Origin: Candidatus Brocadiia bacterium
Lineage (GTDB): Bacteria; Planctomycetota; DG-23; SLPQ01
DNA: 34,293 bases
Assembly (NCBI GenBank): GCA_007131925.1
Contig: SLPQ01000201.1
Coordinates: 1 to 34,293 of the forward strand
Reading direction: 5' to 3'
The first letter of the stretch is position 1. Each line of letters begins with the position of its first letter. The notes under the pieces are model-generated. The model was given only the letters and a program-made list of their open reading frames with translations. It was not told the origin of the DNA and did not search any database. The translations under genes were made by a program, and so were the position numbers. Positions 18,760 to 27,353 of the stretch are shown here, piece after piece.

Positions 18760-19668
18760 CTACCTCTGCAGCTGAAATATCCTTATCTGCCGCATCATCT
18801 CCTGAATCGTCGCGTACATCCGCTCGTCCGATTCCATGGCCTCTGCGACCGGCTCGCCGGCCCACGTACCTGCGATCACGCGCCCCCATTGTCTAAACCA
18901 TGCAGCCTCAGCCTCGCCCTCTCTGCCCAGAAAGAGCGCATATGAGGAGGCGGCCGAGATAGCAGCGTTTGCGGTGGGATACCTGATAAGAAACCCTTCA
19001 AAAGTCAGTCCATCGACGTTGAATGACGCGATGATCATCTCTGTGTCGCGCGTGAGCTCCAGTACATTTTCTTCTGAAATGAAGTGCAGCCGCTGCAGGG
19101 CGCGGTGCGTGTGGAGATAGCGTGCGCTGTCCTCAACATAGCCGGGGATATCCACGGCCAGAAACAGATCTGAGAAAAAACCATCCTCTCTCGCACGGCG
19201 GGCCACCACTGAGAGGAAGTCGCGTATCACCGACGCTGCGACCGGCTGCTCTTCAACTTTCAGATAAGCAGCAAAAGGCCCTCGCCATACCGTGCCCCAG
19301 TCACTGCCGATCCGCGCTCCCTGGCCGATATCTGCTCTATCGGCATTTGCCGCATCGCCGAGATACCAGTGAAGGCCGCTGGCATCTGGTGTGCTGGCGA
19401 GTCTGAAGACGCTGACACTCAGACGTGCGTTGCCTGGGCCGGCATAGACCGCATCAGCACCAGAGACAAAGTGGTAATCCGCAAGAATCCCGGCCAGTTC
19501 GCCGGGCAGGTCTTCGATGCTGCCGCCGTCATATATCCGGGTGTCACGAGCTATGGACCATCCAAGCACCTCCTGGGGCCTGGGCAGCAGTTCCTCCGGT
19601 GCCTGGCCGGCCCATGCCGAGGCCGCAGTCAGCACAAAGGCAGCTGCCACGGCTGTCAGCCTTCTCAT
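18760..19668 (-). CDS. Predicted secreted protein (DUF6599-like)
   Basis: N-terminal signal peptide [20 protein letters not shown]. Body resembles DUF6599-type secreted proteins, but the family call is from memory. Confidence 0.55.
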   Translation of the reverse strand: MRRLTAVAAAFVLTAASAWAGQAPEELLPRPQEVLGWSIARDTRIYDGGSIEDLPGELAGILADYHFVSGADAVYAGPGNARLSVSVFRLASTPDASGLHWYLGDAANADRADIGQGARIGSDWGTVWRGPFAAYLKVEEQPVAASVIRDFLSVVARRAREDGFFSDLFLAVDIPGYVEDSARYLHTHRALQRLHFISEENVLELTRDTEMIIASFNVDGLTFEGFLIRYPTANAAISAASSYALFLGREGEAEAAWFRQWGRVIAGTWAGEPVAEAMESDERMYATIQEMMRQIRIFQLQR

Positions 19669-19683
19669 GGCTTAAACTCCTTC

Positions 19684-20604
19684 CTATTCGAAAAGCGCGC
19701 GGCTGAAAAGCTCCGCGTCAAAAGGCTCTATATCATCGGCCCCTTCCCCCAGTCCCACAAATTTTACCGGTATTCCCAGTTTATCGCAAATGGCAACCAC
19801 TATGCCGCCCTTCGCAGTACCATCGAGCTTCGCAAGAAATATACCTGTGATCTCGATGGCCTGTTTGAAATTTCTGGCCTGGGAAATGGCGTTCTGGCCT
19901 GCTGTCGCGTCGAGGACGAGCAGAACTTCGTGAGGTGCGCCGGGGATTTTTCTTGCTACCACACTCTTGATCTTCGAGAGCTCTCGCATCAGGTTTGAAT
20001 CAGTGTGCAGCCGGCCGGCGGTATCAACTATAAGTATGTCCACGCCACGTGCAGCGGCGGCCTCGCATGCGTCAAAGGCAACCGCGGCCGGGTCCGAGCC
20101 CATCTTGTGCCGCACAATGTCCGCGCCTATCCGGTCGGCCCAGATCCCGAGCTGCTCGGTAGCAGCCGCCCTGAAGGTGTCACTTGCCGAGAGAAGCACT
20201 TTCTTGCCTTGCCCCATATAATAGGCGGCGAGCTTGGCTATGCTGGTCGTCTTGCCGGTCCCGTTGACGCCGGCTACGAGAATGACCGTCGGAGACGAAT
20301 CAGCAAGAGTCACATCGGACTCGCCCTTTCTCAGCCTGCTCTCGACATCTCTCTTGAGTATGCCGTAGAGCTCCTCAGGGTCGGCTGTGCCCGTGTCTCT
20401 GGCAGCTCGCCGGAGGTCTTCGGCGATGCTCATGGTCGTCTCGACGCCGACATCTGCGCCTATGAGTATCTCCTCAAGCTCCTCAAGGAAAGCAGCGTCG
20501 ACCTGGCGCGCACGTCGAAACAGCTCGCCGACTGGGGTGCTGAGGACCCTGCGTGTCTTTGACAGGCCTCTTTTGAGCTTGTCAAGAAAGCCGCCTAATA
20601 CCAT
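19684..20604 (-). CDS. ftsY: Signal recognition particle receptor FtsY
   Basis: SRP-GTPase motifs: ILVAGVNGTGKTTSIAKLA, LSASDTFRAAATEQL, ILIVDTAGRLHTDSNLMREL, LAKLDGTAKGG, KFVGLGEGADDIEPFDAELF. Confidence 0.97.
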   Translation of the reverse strand: MVLGGFLDKLKRGLSKTRRVLSTPVGELFRRARQVDAAFLEELEEILIGADVGVETTMSIAEDLRRAARDTGTADPEELYGILKRDVESRLRKGESDVTLADSSPTVILVAGVNGTGKTTSIAKLAAYYMGQGKKVLLSASDTFRAAATEQLGIWADRIGADIVRHKMGSDPAAVAFDACEAAAARGVDILIVDTAGRLHTDSNLMRELSKIKSVVARKIPGAPHEVLLVLDATAGQNAISQARNFKQAIEITGIFLAKLDGTAKGGIVVAICDKLGIPVKFVGLGEGADDIEPFDAELFSRALFE

Positions 20605-21421
20605 TTGGACCAGCCCTTTCGTAAAGCTTCTCCACCGTCTCTCTGTCGACTCGCGCCGTGCCAATCGGCTTGTCGGCAAAGCGCCTGCCGTGAAAATCGC
20701 TGCCCCCGGTTGCCACGATGCCAAATGTCTCAGCGGCCTTCAGGCATGCATCGACATGCTCTTTGCTGTGGGTCGGGTAAAAGGTCTCGATACCGTCGAG
20801 GCCGGCATCCACAAACTGGGCAATCTCCCGTAGTGTGAAATTGTCCCTCGGATGTGCCAGCACCGCTGCGCCGCCGGCCGCACGGATCATCTCGATGGCG
20901 CCTTCGACTGTGAAATAAGGTTTAGGGACAAAGGCCGCGCCGCCCGGCCCCAGAAAATCTCTGAATGCCTCGTACAGATTGGAGCTGTGCCCGTTTTCTA
21001 TGAGCACCTCCGCAACGTGCAGACGGCTCACCGAGCACCCCCCAGCAGCCTCGAAGACCTCCTCACAGCTGATGTTGACCTTTTCTTCGGCAAGCTTGCG
21101 AATAATACTGAAAGCGCGCGCCTGGCGCTTCTTCTGCAGGCTTTCGAGTGCGGTTCGCAGCCGAATCTCGTGTGGATCCAGAAAATACCCCAGCACGTGC
21201 ACTTCTCTTGTCCCCAGGTAAGCCGAGAGCTCCACTCCCGGAACTACCTCCAGCTGCCAGTCCGGCGAGAAGGAGTCAAATGCCGAGACCGAGTCGTGGT
21301 CCGTTATCGCTATGATCTCAAGGTCGGCTGCAGAGGCAAGCCGTGCCACCTCGCCCGGGCAGAAGCCCCCGTCGCTGACGGTTGTATGGATGTGCAGGTC
21401 GGCGATCCTTGTAGGGTTCAT
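20582..21421 (-). CDS. PHP domain phosphoesterase (RNase AM/TrpH-like)
   Basis: ADLHIHTTVSDGG, AITDHDSVSAFD, VVPGVELSA, AVLAHPRDN, ATGGSDFHGRR. Confidence 0.92.
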   Translation of the reverse strand: MNPTRIADLHIHTTVSDGGFCPGEVARLASAADLEIIAITDHDSVSAFDSFSPDWQLEVVPGVELSAYLGTREVHVLGYFLDPHEIRLRTALESLQKKRQARAFSIIRKLAEEKVNISCEEVFEAAGGCSVSRLHVAEVLIENGHSSNLYEAFRDFLGPGGAAFVPKPYFTVEGAIEMIRAAGGAAVLAHPRDNFTLREIAQFVDAGLDGIETFYPTHSKEHVDACLKAAETFGIVATGGSDFHGRRFADKPIGTARVDRETVEKLYERAGPNGIRRLS

Positions 21422-21828
21422 TGCGCGGCCCGGTCCCGATGAATGCGGTCCAGAATACCGTTCACAAAGGCCCCCGATGCCGTTGTACTGTACAACTTTG
21501 CCAGCTCGACCGCCTCGTTAATGATTACCTTCGGAGGGGCGTCCTGGTAGTATATCAGTTCGCAGACGGCAATGCGCAAGAGTGCTCGGTCGATAGCGGC
21601 CATGCGTTTGAGGTGCCAGTTTTCGGCGATGCTTTCGATTATTCCGTCAATCTCTTCAATGTTCTTGACGGTGTGGTTGAAGAGCTCCATAGCGAAGTCA
21701 TGCAGCTCCATCCTGCCTGCGCGGGCATCCAGCCACTGACGAGCGTCGTCAGTATGCTGGTGTCCAAGCACGTCTGCCTGGTAGAGAGCAAGCATCACGA
21801 GACGTCTGGCGCGGGTACGCTTGTGCAT
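21418..21828 (-). CDS. nusB: Transcription antitermination factor NusB
   Basis: KRTRARRLVMLALYQADV, LKRMAAIDRALLRIAVCELIYYQDAPPKVIINEAVELAKLYSTTASGAFVNGILDRI; ATGA overlap with the PHP gene start. Confidence 0.95.
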   Translation of the reverse strand: MHKRTRARRLVMLALYQADVLGHQHTDDARQWLDARAGRMELHDFAMELFNHTVKNIEEIDGIIESIAENWHLKRMAAIDRALLRIAVCELIYYQDAPPKVIINEAVELAKLYSTTASGAFVNGILDRIHRDRAAQ

Positions 21829-21865
21829 TTTGAGGATTCCGGAGTTCCAGGGCAGCGCCTGCGCC

Positions 21866-22330
21866 TCAGTCCATAAGCTTGAGCAGATCAGCCATTTCAA
21901 TGGCCACTGCAGCGGCATCCGCGCCCTTGTTTCCAACCTTCATGCCGGCACGGTCAAGAGCCTGCTCTATATTGTCCGTAGTCAGGACCCCAAAGGCGAT
22001 CGGCACGCCGGTAGACAAGGAAGCCTGCGCTATACCTTTGGCCACCTCTGCGGCGACATACTCGAAGTGGGGCGTCTGGCCTCTTATGACCGCGCCGAGG
22101 CATATCACTGCGTCAAACCTTCCGCTCTCGCCAAGCCTTTTTGCAACCAACGGCATTTCAAAAGAACCGGGGATCCACACGAGGGTGATGTCAGCATCGG
22201 CTGCCCCGTGCCTTGTGAGGCAGTCCTCGGCGCCCGCAATAAGCTGCCTGGTTACAAGGCTGTTGAAACGGGAGGCGACTATGGCGAACTTCATGCCGGT
22301 CGCGTTGAGCTTGCCTTCCAACTTCTCCAT
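21866..22330 (-). CDS. ribH: 6,7-dimethyl-8-ribityllumazine synthase
   Basis: [88 protein letters not shown]. Confidence 0.97.
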   Translation of the reverse strand: MEKLEGKLNATGMKFAIVASRFNSLVTRQLIAGAEDCLTRHGAADADITLVWIPGSFEMPLVAKRLGESGRFDAVICLGAVIRGQTPHFEYVAAEVAKGIAQASLSTGVPIAFGVLTTDNIEQALDRAGMKVGNKGADAAAVAIEMADLLKLMD

Positions 22331-22505
22331 GCACGGCTCCTAACAGTGCACCAGTCGGGAAAAAACCACGCCAAATCATACCCTGTGGCTGCTTTACTTC
22401 AAGGCTTTTCCGCTGCGGTGCCCTGAAGCCGGCGCACTAACTGTTGTCTACAGCAGGCTGGTCCATAAAATCAGCGTGTCATGGAGACTGGCTGTCGGGA
22501 GGACC

Positions 22506-23279
22506 ATGGTCAAGCTGCCGGATAACCCGAATGAATTCAGGATGTCGCTCGGCGAGCACCTTGACGAGCTGCGCAGGCGCCTTCTCTACGCGCTTTGCGG
22601 GGTGGGGCTGGTGACAGCCTTATCTCTTGTATTTGGCAGGCGGCTGATATACTTCGTAGTCATGCCCGTTCAGCGGGCCGTACAGGAGATCACCGCCGAG
22701 GGAGGTCCGGCGCTGGTGGTCCTGAGTCCAACCGAGGCATTCATTGTCACAATCAAGACCGCCTTTATCGTGAGTGTTGTGATATCCTCGCCATGGGTGC
22801 TTTATCAGCTATGGCTCTTTGTAGCCGCCGGCCTCTATCGTCACGAACGGCGCGTAGTCTACTTTTTTGTGCCTTTTTCAGCGGCCCTCTTCATTGCGGG
22901 CACTGTTTTCGCATATACTGTGGTGCTCAAGCATGGGCTGCGCTTTCTGCTGGCATTCGCCGGCCTGACCGATACACTCATCACCCCGAGCATCACGCTG
23001 GCCTCAGCGGTGAGTTTCGTGACGGTGCTGTCGGTGGTAATGGGGGCTGTGTTTCAACTGCCGCTGGTGATGATGATTCTGGCTATGGTCGGCATCACAG
23101 ACACGGATACATACATAAAGAACTGGCGTTATGCTGTCGGGGGGACGTTTCTCGTAGCAGCGGTGATGACACCGCCCGACGTCTTCACGCAGGTTATGAT
23201 GGCAGGTCCGATGATAGCCCTCTACTGGCTTGGAGTGGGTCTATCGAAGGTCTTTGTCAGAAAGAAGCAAAGGATGTGA
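22506..23279 (+). CDS. tatC: Sec-independent (twin-arginine) translocase subunit TatC
   Basis: MSLGEHLDELRRRLLYAL; P-TEAFIVTIKTAFIVS; SSPWVLYQLWLFVAAGLYRHERR; multiple TM segments. Start could also be 22476. Confidence 0.95.
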   Translation: MVKLPDNPNEFRMSLGEHLDELRRRLLYALCGVGLVTALSLVFGRRLIYFVVMPVQRAVQEITAEGGPALVVLSPTEAFIVTIKTAFIVSVVISSPWVLYQLWLFVAAGLYRHERRVVYFFVPFSAALFIAGTVFAYTVVLKHGLRFLLAFAGLTDTLITPSITLASAVSFVTVLSVVMGAVFQLPLVMMILAMVGITDTDTYIKNWRYAVGGTFLVAAVMTPPDVFTQVMMAGPMIALYWLGVGLSKVFVRKKQRM

Positions 23280-23319
23280 ATACCCCTGTCCGCAGCGGGG
23301 CCAAAGAGAGCTGGTGAAA

Positions 23320-24918
23320 ATGCAGGGCATTGTTTACATCGTCGGAGCCGGCCCCGGTGACCCCTCACTCATAACAGTGCGCGGCCGCGAGGTCCTCAAA
23401 CGCGCGGACGTCATACTCCATGACAGGCTGGCCGCCCCGGAGCTTCTCAGCAACGCTCCTGGCGGGGCTGAGATCATATTCGTAGGTAAGCAGCCCGGGC
23501 GCCACGCCTTTTCTCAGGCGGAGATAAACGCTCTTATGGCTGAAAAGGCGTGCGAGGGGCGCATCGTCGTGCGCTTGAAGGGCGGCGATCCGCTGATTTT
23601 CGGCAGGGGAGGCGAAGAAGCGGACCACCTCGCGGCGCAGGGGATCGAATTTGAGATAATTCCAGGTGTCAGTGCCGCCTGCGGAGCGGCCGCTTCGACA
23701 GGCGTTCCTCTGACTGACAGGAGGATAAGCTCGCGGGTGACATTTGTCACCGCAAGGGAAGGGGACGGCGCCTCGACCGGGGTCGACTGGACGAATCTTG
23801 CCAAGACCGGCGGCACGCTTGCAATTTATATGGGCCGCGCCAATCTTGCAAGCACCGCAGCCAGCCTGGTCGAAGGGGGGCTCGAAGCATCTACAGCATG
23901 CCTCGTTGTCGAGCGGGCGACGCTTTCGGTTCAACGCACGGTGCACTCGACGCTCGGTGAGGTTGCCTCTGCCTGCGAGGTTGCCGGCATCGAGCCGCCC
24001 TGTGTAGTCATGGTTGGAGGGGTGACCGAGCAGTATCCATCGGCGGCGTGGTTTGAAAAGCGCCCCCTCTTCTCGCGACATATCATGGTAACGCGCCCGG
24101 CCGGCCAGCAGGAATGGCTCCTCGCCGCATTTACGACTCTGGGCGCTCGCGTAAGTAGCTTTCCCACGATAGAGATCTCACCGGAACCGCCTGAAAGGCT
24201 CAAGGAGGGGCTTTTGCACCTGGAGGAATCCGACTGGGTGGTTTTCACCAGCGCCAACGGCGTTGGGGTGTTTTTTGATGCGCTCGACGCGGCCTGTCTC
24301 GATGCGCGCTTCATGGGCGGCAGGCGCGTCGCAGCGATAGGTTCTGCGACCGGTGAAGCCCTCTCGCGCAGAGGCATCAGGGCTGATATGGTGCCGGCAC
24401 ACTTTACAGGCGCTGCCCTGCTGACTGATCTTCTGGAAGAATCGCTGCCTGGACAGCGCATTCTGCTGTGGCGTGCGGATGCTGCCGGGCGGCTGCTGCC
24501 CGAGGGACTGAGAAAAGCCGGCCGGCACGTAGTGGACTTCACTGCCTACCGCGTTGAGAAACCGTCGCAGCAGGGCAGGGGCGCTGTAAGTGCACTGGAG
24601 GCGGCGCCCCCTGATGCGATACTGTTTACAAGTGGGCTTACAGTGCTGAACTTCATCGAGATCGTGGGGCGCGAACGTGCGTTGGCTCTTGTCGGGCGCT
24701 CGGTGGTGGTCAGCATCGGCCCGGTGACCACGGCTGCGCTGGCGAAGTCGGGAATCAGGGTTGCAGCCGAGGCGCAGCCGCACGACCGGCAGGGCCTTCT
24801 TGATGCGACGCTCTCGGTGCTTGGTGCACAAGCCCCACAGTGGTTCGATGCATGGCGTCTCAAGACTACCGGGAAGGGTGCCCCCTGGAGCGAAAGTCGA
24901 GATAACCCTGCAAAATGA
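23320..24918 (+). CDS. Bifunctional uroporphyrinogen-III C-methyltransferase / uroporphyrinogen-III synthase (CobA-HemD fusion)
   Basis: CobA part: VYIVGAGPGDPSLITVRG, VVRLKGGDPLIFGRGGEEADHL, VIPGVSAACGAAASTGVPLTDR-type segment. HemD part: IMVTRPAGQQEWLLAAFTTLGARVSSFPTIEI, WVVFTSANGVGVFF, AIGSATGEALSRRG. Confidence 0.95.
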   Translation: MQGIVYIVGAGPGDPSLITVRGREVLKRADVILHDRLAAPELLSNAPGGAEIIFVGKQPGRHAFSQAEINALMAEKACEGRIVVRLKGGDPLIFGRGGEEADHLAAQGIEFEIIPGVSAACGAAASTGVPLTDRRISSRVTFVTAREGDGASTGVDWTNLAKTGGTLAIYMGRANLASTAASLVEGGLEASTACLVVERATLSVQRTVHSTLGEVASACEVAGIEPPCVVMVGGVTEQYPSAAWFEKRPLFSRHIMVTRPAGQQEWLLAAFTTLGARVSSFPTIEISPEPPERLKEGLLHLEESDWVVFTSANGVGVFFDALDAACLDARFMGGRRVAAIGSATGEALSRRGIRADMVPAHFTGAALLTDLLEESLPGQRILLWRADAAGRLLPEGLRKAGRHVVDFTAYRVEKPSQQGRGAVSALEAAPPDAILFTSGLTVLNFIEIVGRERALALVGRSVVVSIGPVTTAALAKSGIRVAAEAQPHDRQGLLDATLSVLGAQAPQWFDAWRLKTTGKGAPWSESRDNPAK

Positions 24919-25297
24919 TCTGGGCGGCGACCATGTCGACGCGCTTCATGCGGCGGCGGCGTGACCAGCCCGTTTCTCTGAGGTGCCTTTCTGCCTGCCG
25001 GGTGGAAAGTCTTTCGTCCCAGGTTATAACCGGCAGGCCCGTTTTCTCCACCAGGACATCCCTGAAGGCCAATGCTTGCTCAGCCTTTTTGCCGAGTGTG
25101 TCGTCCATGTTTCGCGGGAGACCCAGCACAATTTCGCCCGCCTCGTACTCGCGTGCGAGCGCACCTATCTTCTCTGCGGCCTCTGCAAGGTCGCCCTCGA
25201 CCACAACAGCCTCCAGCGGTTGCGCAAAGTTACCCATGGGGTCTGAGAGCGCCAGGCCTATCCGTTTTTCTCCGAAATCAACGCCAAGTATTCTCAT
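24866..25297 (-). CDS. ruvX: Putative pre-16S rRNA nuclease / Holliday junction resolvase YqgF (RuvX)
   Basis: MRILGVDFGEKRIGLALSDPMG, EIVLGLPRNMDDTLGKKAE, TWDERLSTRQAER, KRVDMVAAQIILQGYL. Confidence 0.95.
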   Translation of the reverse strand: MRILGVDFGEKRIGLALSDPMGNFAQPLEAVVVEGDLAEAAEKIGALAREYEAGEIVLGLPRNMDDTLGKKAEQALAFRDVLVEKTGLPVITWDERLSTRQAERHLRETGWSRRRRMKRVDMVAAQIILQGYLDFRSRGHPSR

Positions 25298-25304
25298 AGT
25301 GGCC

Positions 25305-26375
25305 TCAGATGTATTTGCGTGTGCTGTCGTCCTGTTCGAGCTGCGATACAAGCCTTTTAACATCCCCTATGCGGTCTGCCGGACAGACAAGGGTGGCATC
25401 GCCTGTATGGATGACGACCAGATCGCTGCAGCCGACGACCGCCACCATGTGGTCTTCATCGCCGACGATGGTGCAGCCAGTGGAGTCGAGCGTGCGGGCC
25501 TCGCCACGAATGGCGTTACCATCTGCATCTTCTTCGAGATAATCCCTGAGCGTCACGGGTGATCCGACGTCATCCCACTTGAAGTCGGCCTCGACCATGG
25601 CGATGTTGTCAGCCTTTTCCATTACGGCGTAATCAATAGATATCTTGGGCAGGCCTGTGTAAGCCCCGGCCAAAGCCCCGCTGAAACCTTCTCCGGCGAA
25701 AGCGGCGCCAAGTGGTGCGATTCGCTCGTAATGCACCGGCGCATGGCGCCTTGCGGCATCGAGAATATCCCGCGCACGCCACACAAACATCCCCGAATTC
25801 CAGTAATGGATGCCGTCTGCAAGATACTCTTGTGCGGTTGGCGGATCAGGCTTTTCGCGGAAGGCGGCCACGCGAAAAGCTCCCTCGACCCCCTCGAAAG
25901 GTGCGCCCCTTTCGATGTACCCGTAGCCGGTAGCCGCGTAACGCGGGCGTACTCCGAATGTTACGAGATGGCCAGTCTCGGCAACCTCGACGGCGCGCAT
26001 GACCGTCGCCTCGAAGGCTTCAATCGGCGAGATGACATGATCGGCCGCTTTGACGAGCATCACTGCTTCTTCATCGACAGCGGCAATTATCGCTGCGCCA
26101 AGAAAGACTGCAGCGGCGCTGTCTCTGGCCGCCGGTTCGGCGATTATGTTTTTGCGCGGGAGGCCGCCGGCCTGATTAGCCAGAAGCGCGGCCTGGTCGG
26201 TATTGGTGATGACGAGAGTGCGCTCGGATGGTGTCAGGCGGGCTATCCTTTCAAGAGCCATCTCAAAGAGGCTGCTGCGCCCGATGAGCTGGAGGCCCTG
26301 CTTGGGCGCAGAGCGCCGCGAAAGCGGCCAGAAACGGGTGCCGGCCCCGCCAGCCATTATCACCGTGTAAAGCAT
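25305..26375 (-). CDS. manC: Mannose-1-phosphate guanylyltransferase
   Basis: VIMAGGAGTRFWPLSRRSAPKQ, AEPAARDSAAAVFLGA, VTFGVRPRYAATGYGYIERG, FREKPDPPTAQEYLADGIHYWNSGMFVWRA, SIDYAVMEK, FKWDDVGS. Confidence 0.93.
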   Translation of the reverse strand: MLYTVIMAGGAGTRFWPLSRRSAPKQGLQLIGRSSLFEMALERIARLTPSERTLVITNTDQAALLANQAGGLPRKNIIAEPAARDSAAAVFLGAAIIAAVDEEAVMLVKAADHVISPIEAFEATVMRAVEVAETGHLVTFGVRPRYAATGYGYIERGAPFEGVEGAFRVAAFREKPDPPTAQEYLADGIHYWNSGMFVWRARDILDAARRHAPVHYERIAPLGAAFAGEGFSGALAGAYTGLPKISIDYAVMEKADNIAMVEADFKWDDVGSPVTLRDYLEEDADGNAIRGEARTLDSTGCTIVGDEDHMVAVVGCSDLVVIHTGDATLVCPADRIGDVKRLVSQLEQDDSTRKYI

Positions 26376-26447
26376 ATCGCCCTCCTGTCAATCGATCGCG
26401 CGGGGCGCTAAAATGTACAATGATTGCCGGCGAAGCTTCCAGCCCCT

Positions 26448-27314
26448 CTAAGGCTCGATCCAGAACGGGTTGGTCCACGCGACTTTTCCGTCATGTCCGT
26501 GAACCTCCACGCGGATGTATCTCTCTTCGCCGGTAACGCTGTATGCGGCGCGCTTGACGTGCTCGCCAGACACGATGTGCGCCACGCGCGCATTGGCGGT
26601 TATGAACTTCACGGCCTTGGCCGAGGATGTATACACCTCAATTGTGTTGTCGGTGACCCTGATGGTCTCTATGCGGGGTCCAGCGGTCGAATAGTAGTCG
26701 CCGCGTGCAATGGCGCCGAGGATGCTTTCTGACTCTTTCTCGGCGTTTGCCCATATCCAGCCCGTCGCGAAGTCGACAGTAGGACGGTGCATATCATCGA
26801 CGGCCAGGCCAAACCGCCGCGTGCCCAGCCGGGACATGTGCCTGTCCCAGTAGTCGTTTGAAAAGCCGCGGCCAACCTCCTTGTCGCAGCTGCCGTTGTA
26901 GACTTCAAAGGCGGCGTATCCCTTGAGCTCGTCAAAGACATCATAAGGCATGAAGCTCCACCTCGGATGACACACGATGGCAAGGCCGCGGCGATGCCTT
27001 ATTTCATCAATAATGGCCTGAGCGCTATCCATACGCGGTATCCTGCCGGTCTCACCGAGGCTGACAATGTGGCAGTCGAAGCCTGTACCTTCACTTACGT
27101 GGCACTCCTGCGCGCCCAGCAATACCATACCGTCATGCCGCCTGCAGGGACTGAATGTGTCGTGGTCGGTCAGTGCCAGAAAGTCGTAGCCATCGTCTCT
27201 GTAAATTGCGAGCACCTCGCTGCGCTCTGCGGCGCCGTCAGACTCACGGGTATGGGTGTGCAGGTTGCCCTTGAGCCAGTTGCAATCACTGCAATATGGG
27301 TTCAGGACTTTCAT
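26448..27314 (-). CDS. PHP domain metal-dependent phosphoesterase with C-terminal beta domain
   Basis: WLKGNLHTHTRESDG, LALTDHDTFSP, LLGAQECHV, AIVCHPRWS, FEVYNGS, GLAVDDMHRP. Confidence 0.85.
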   Translation of the reverse strand: MKVLNPYCSDCNWLKGNLHTHTRESDGAAERSEVLAIYRDDGYDFLALTDHDTFSPCRRHDGMVLLGAQECHVSEGTGFDCHIVSLGETGRIPRMDSAQAIIDEIRHRRGLAIVCHPRWSFMPYDVFDELKGYAAFEVYNGSCDKEVGRGFSNDYWDRHMSRLGTRRFGLAVDDMHRPTVDFATGWIWANAEKESESILGAIARGDYYSTAGPRIETIRVTDNTIEVYTSSAKAVKFITANARVAHIVSGEHVKRAAYSVTGEERYIRVEVHGHDGKVAWTNPFWIEP

Positions 27315-27353
27315 GGATTTCCGTCTCTTCCCGCCACGGAACAGCGATGAGGA

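Noticed and set aside
23365-24542. Minus-strand ORFs opposite CobA-HemD (238 aa and 203 aa)
   Set aside because: Antisense shadow ORFs; the + strand protein is unambiguous.
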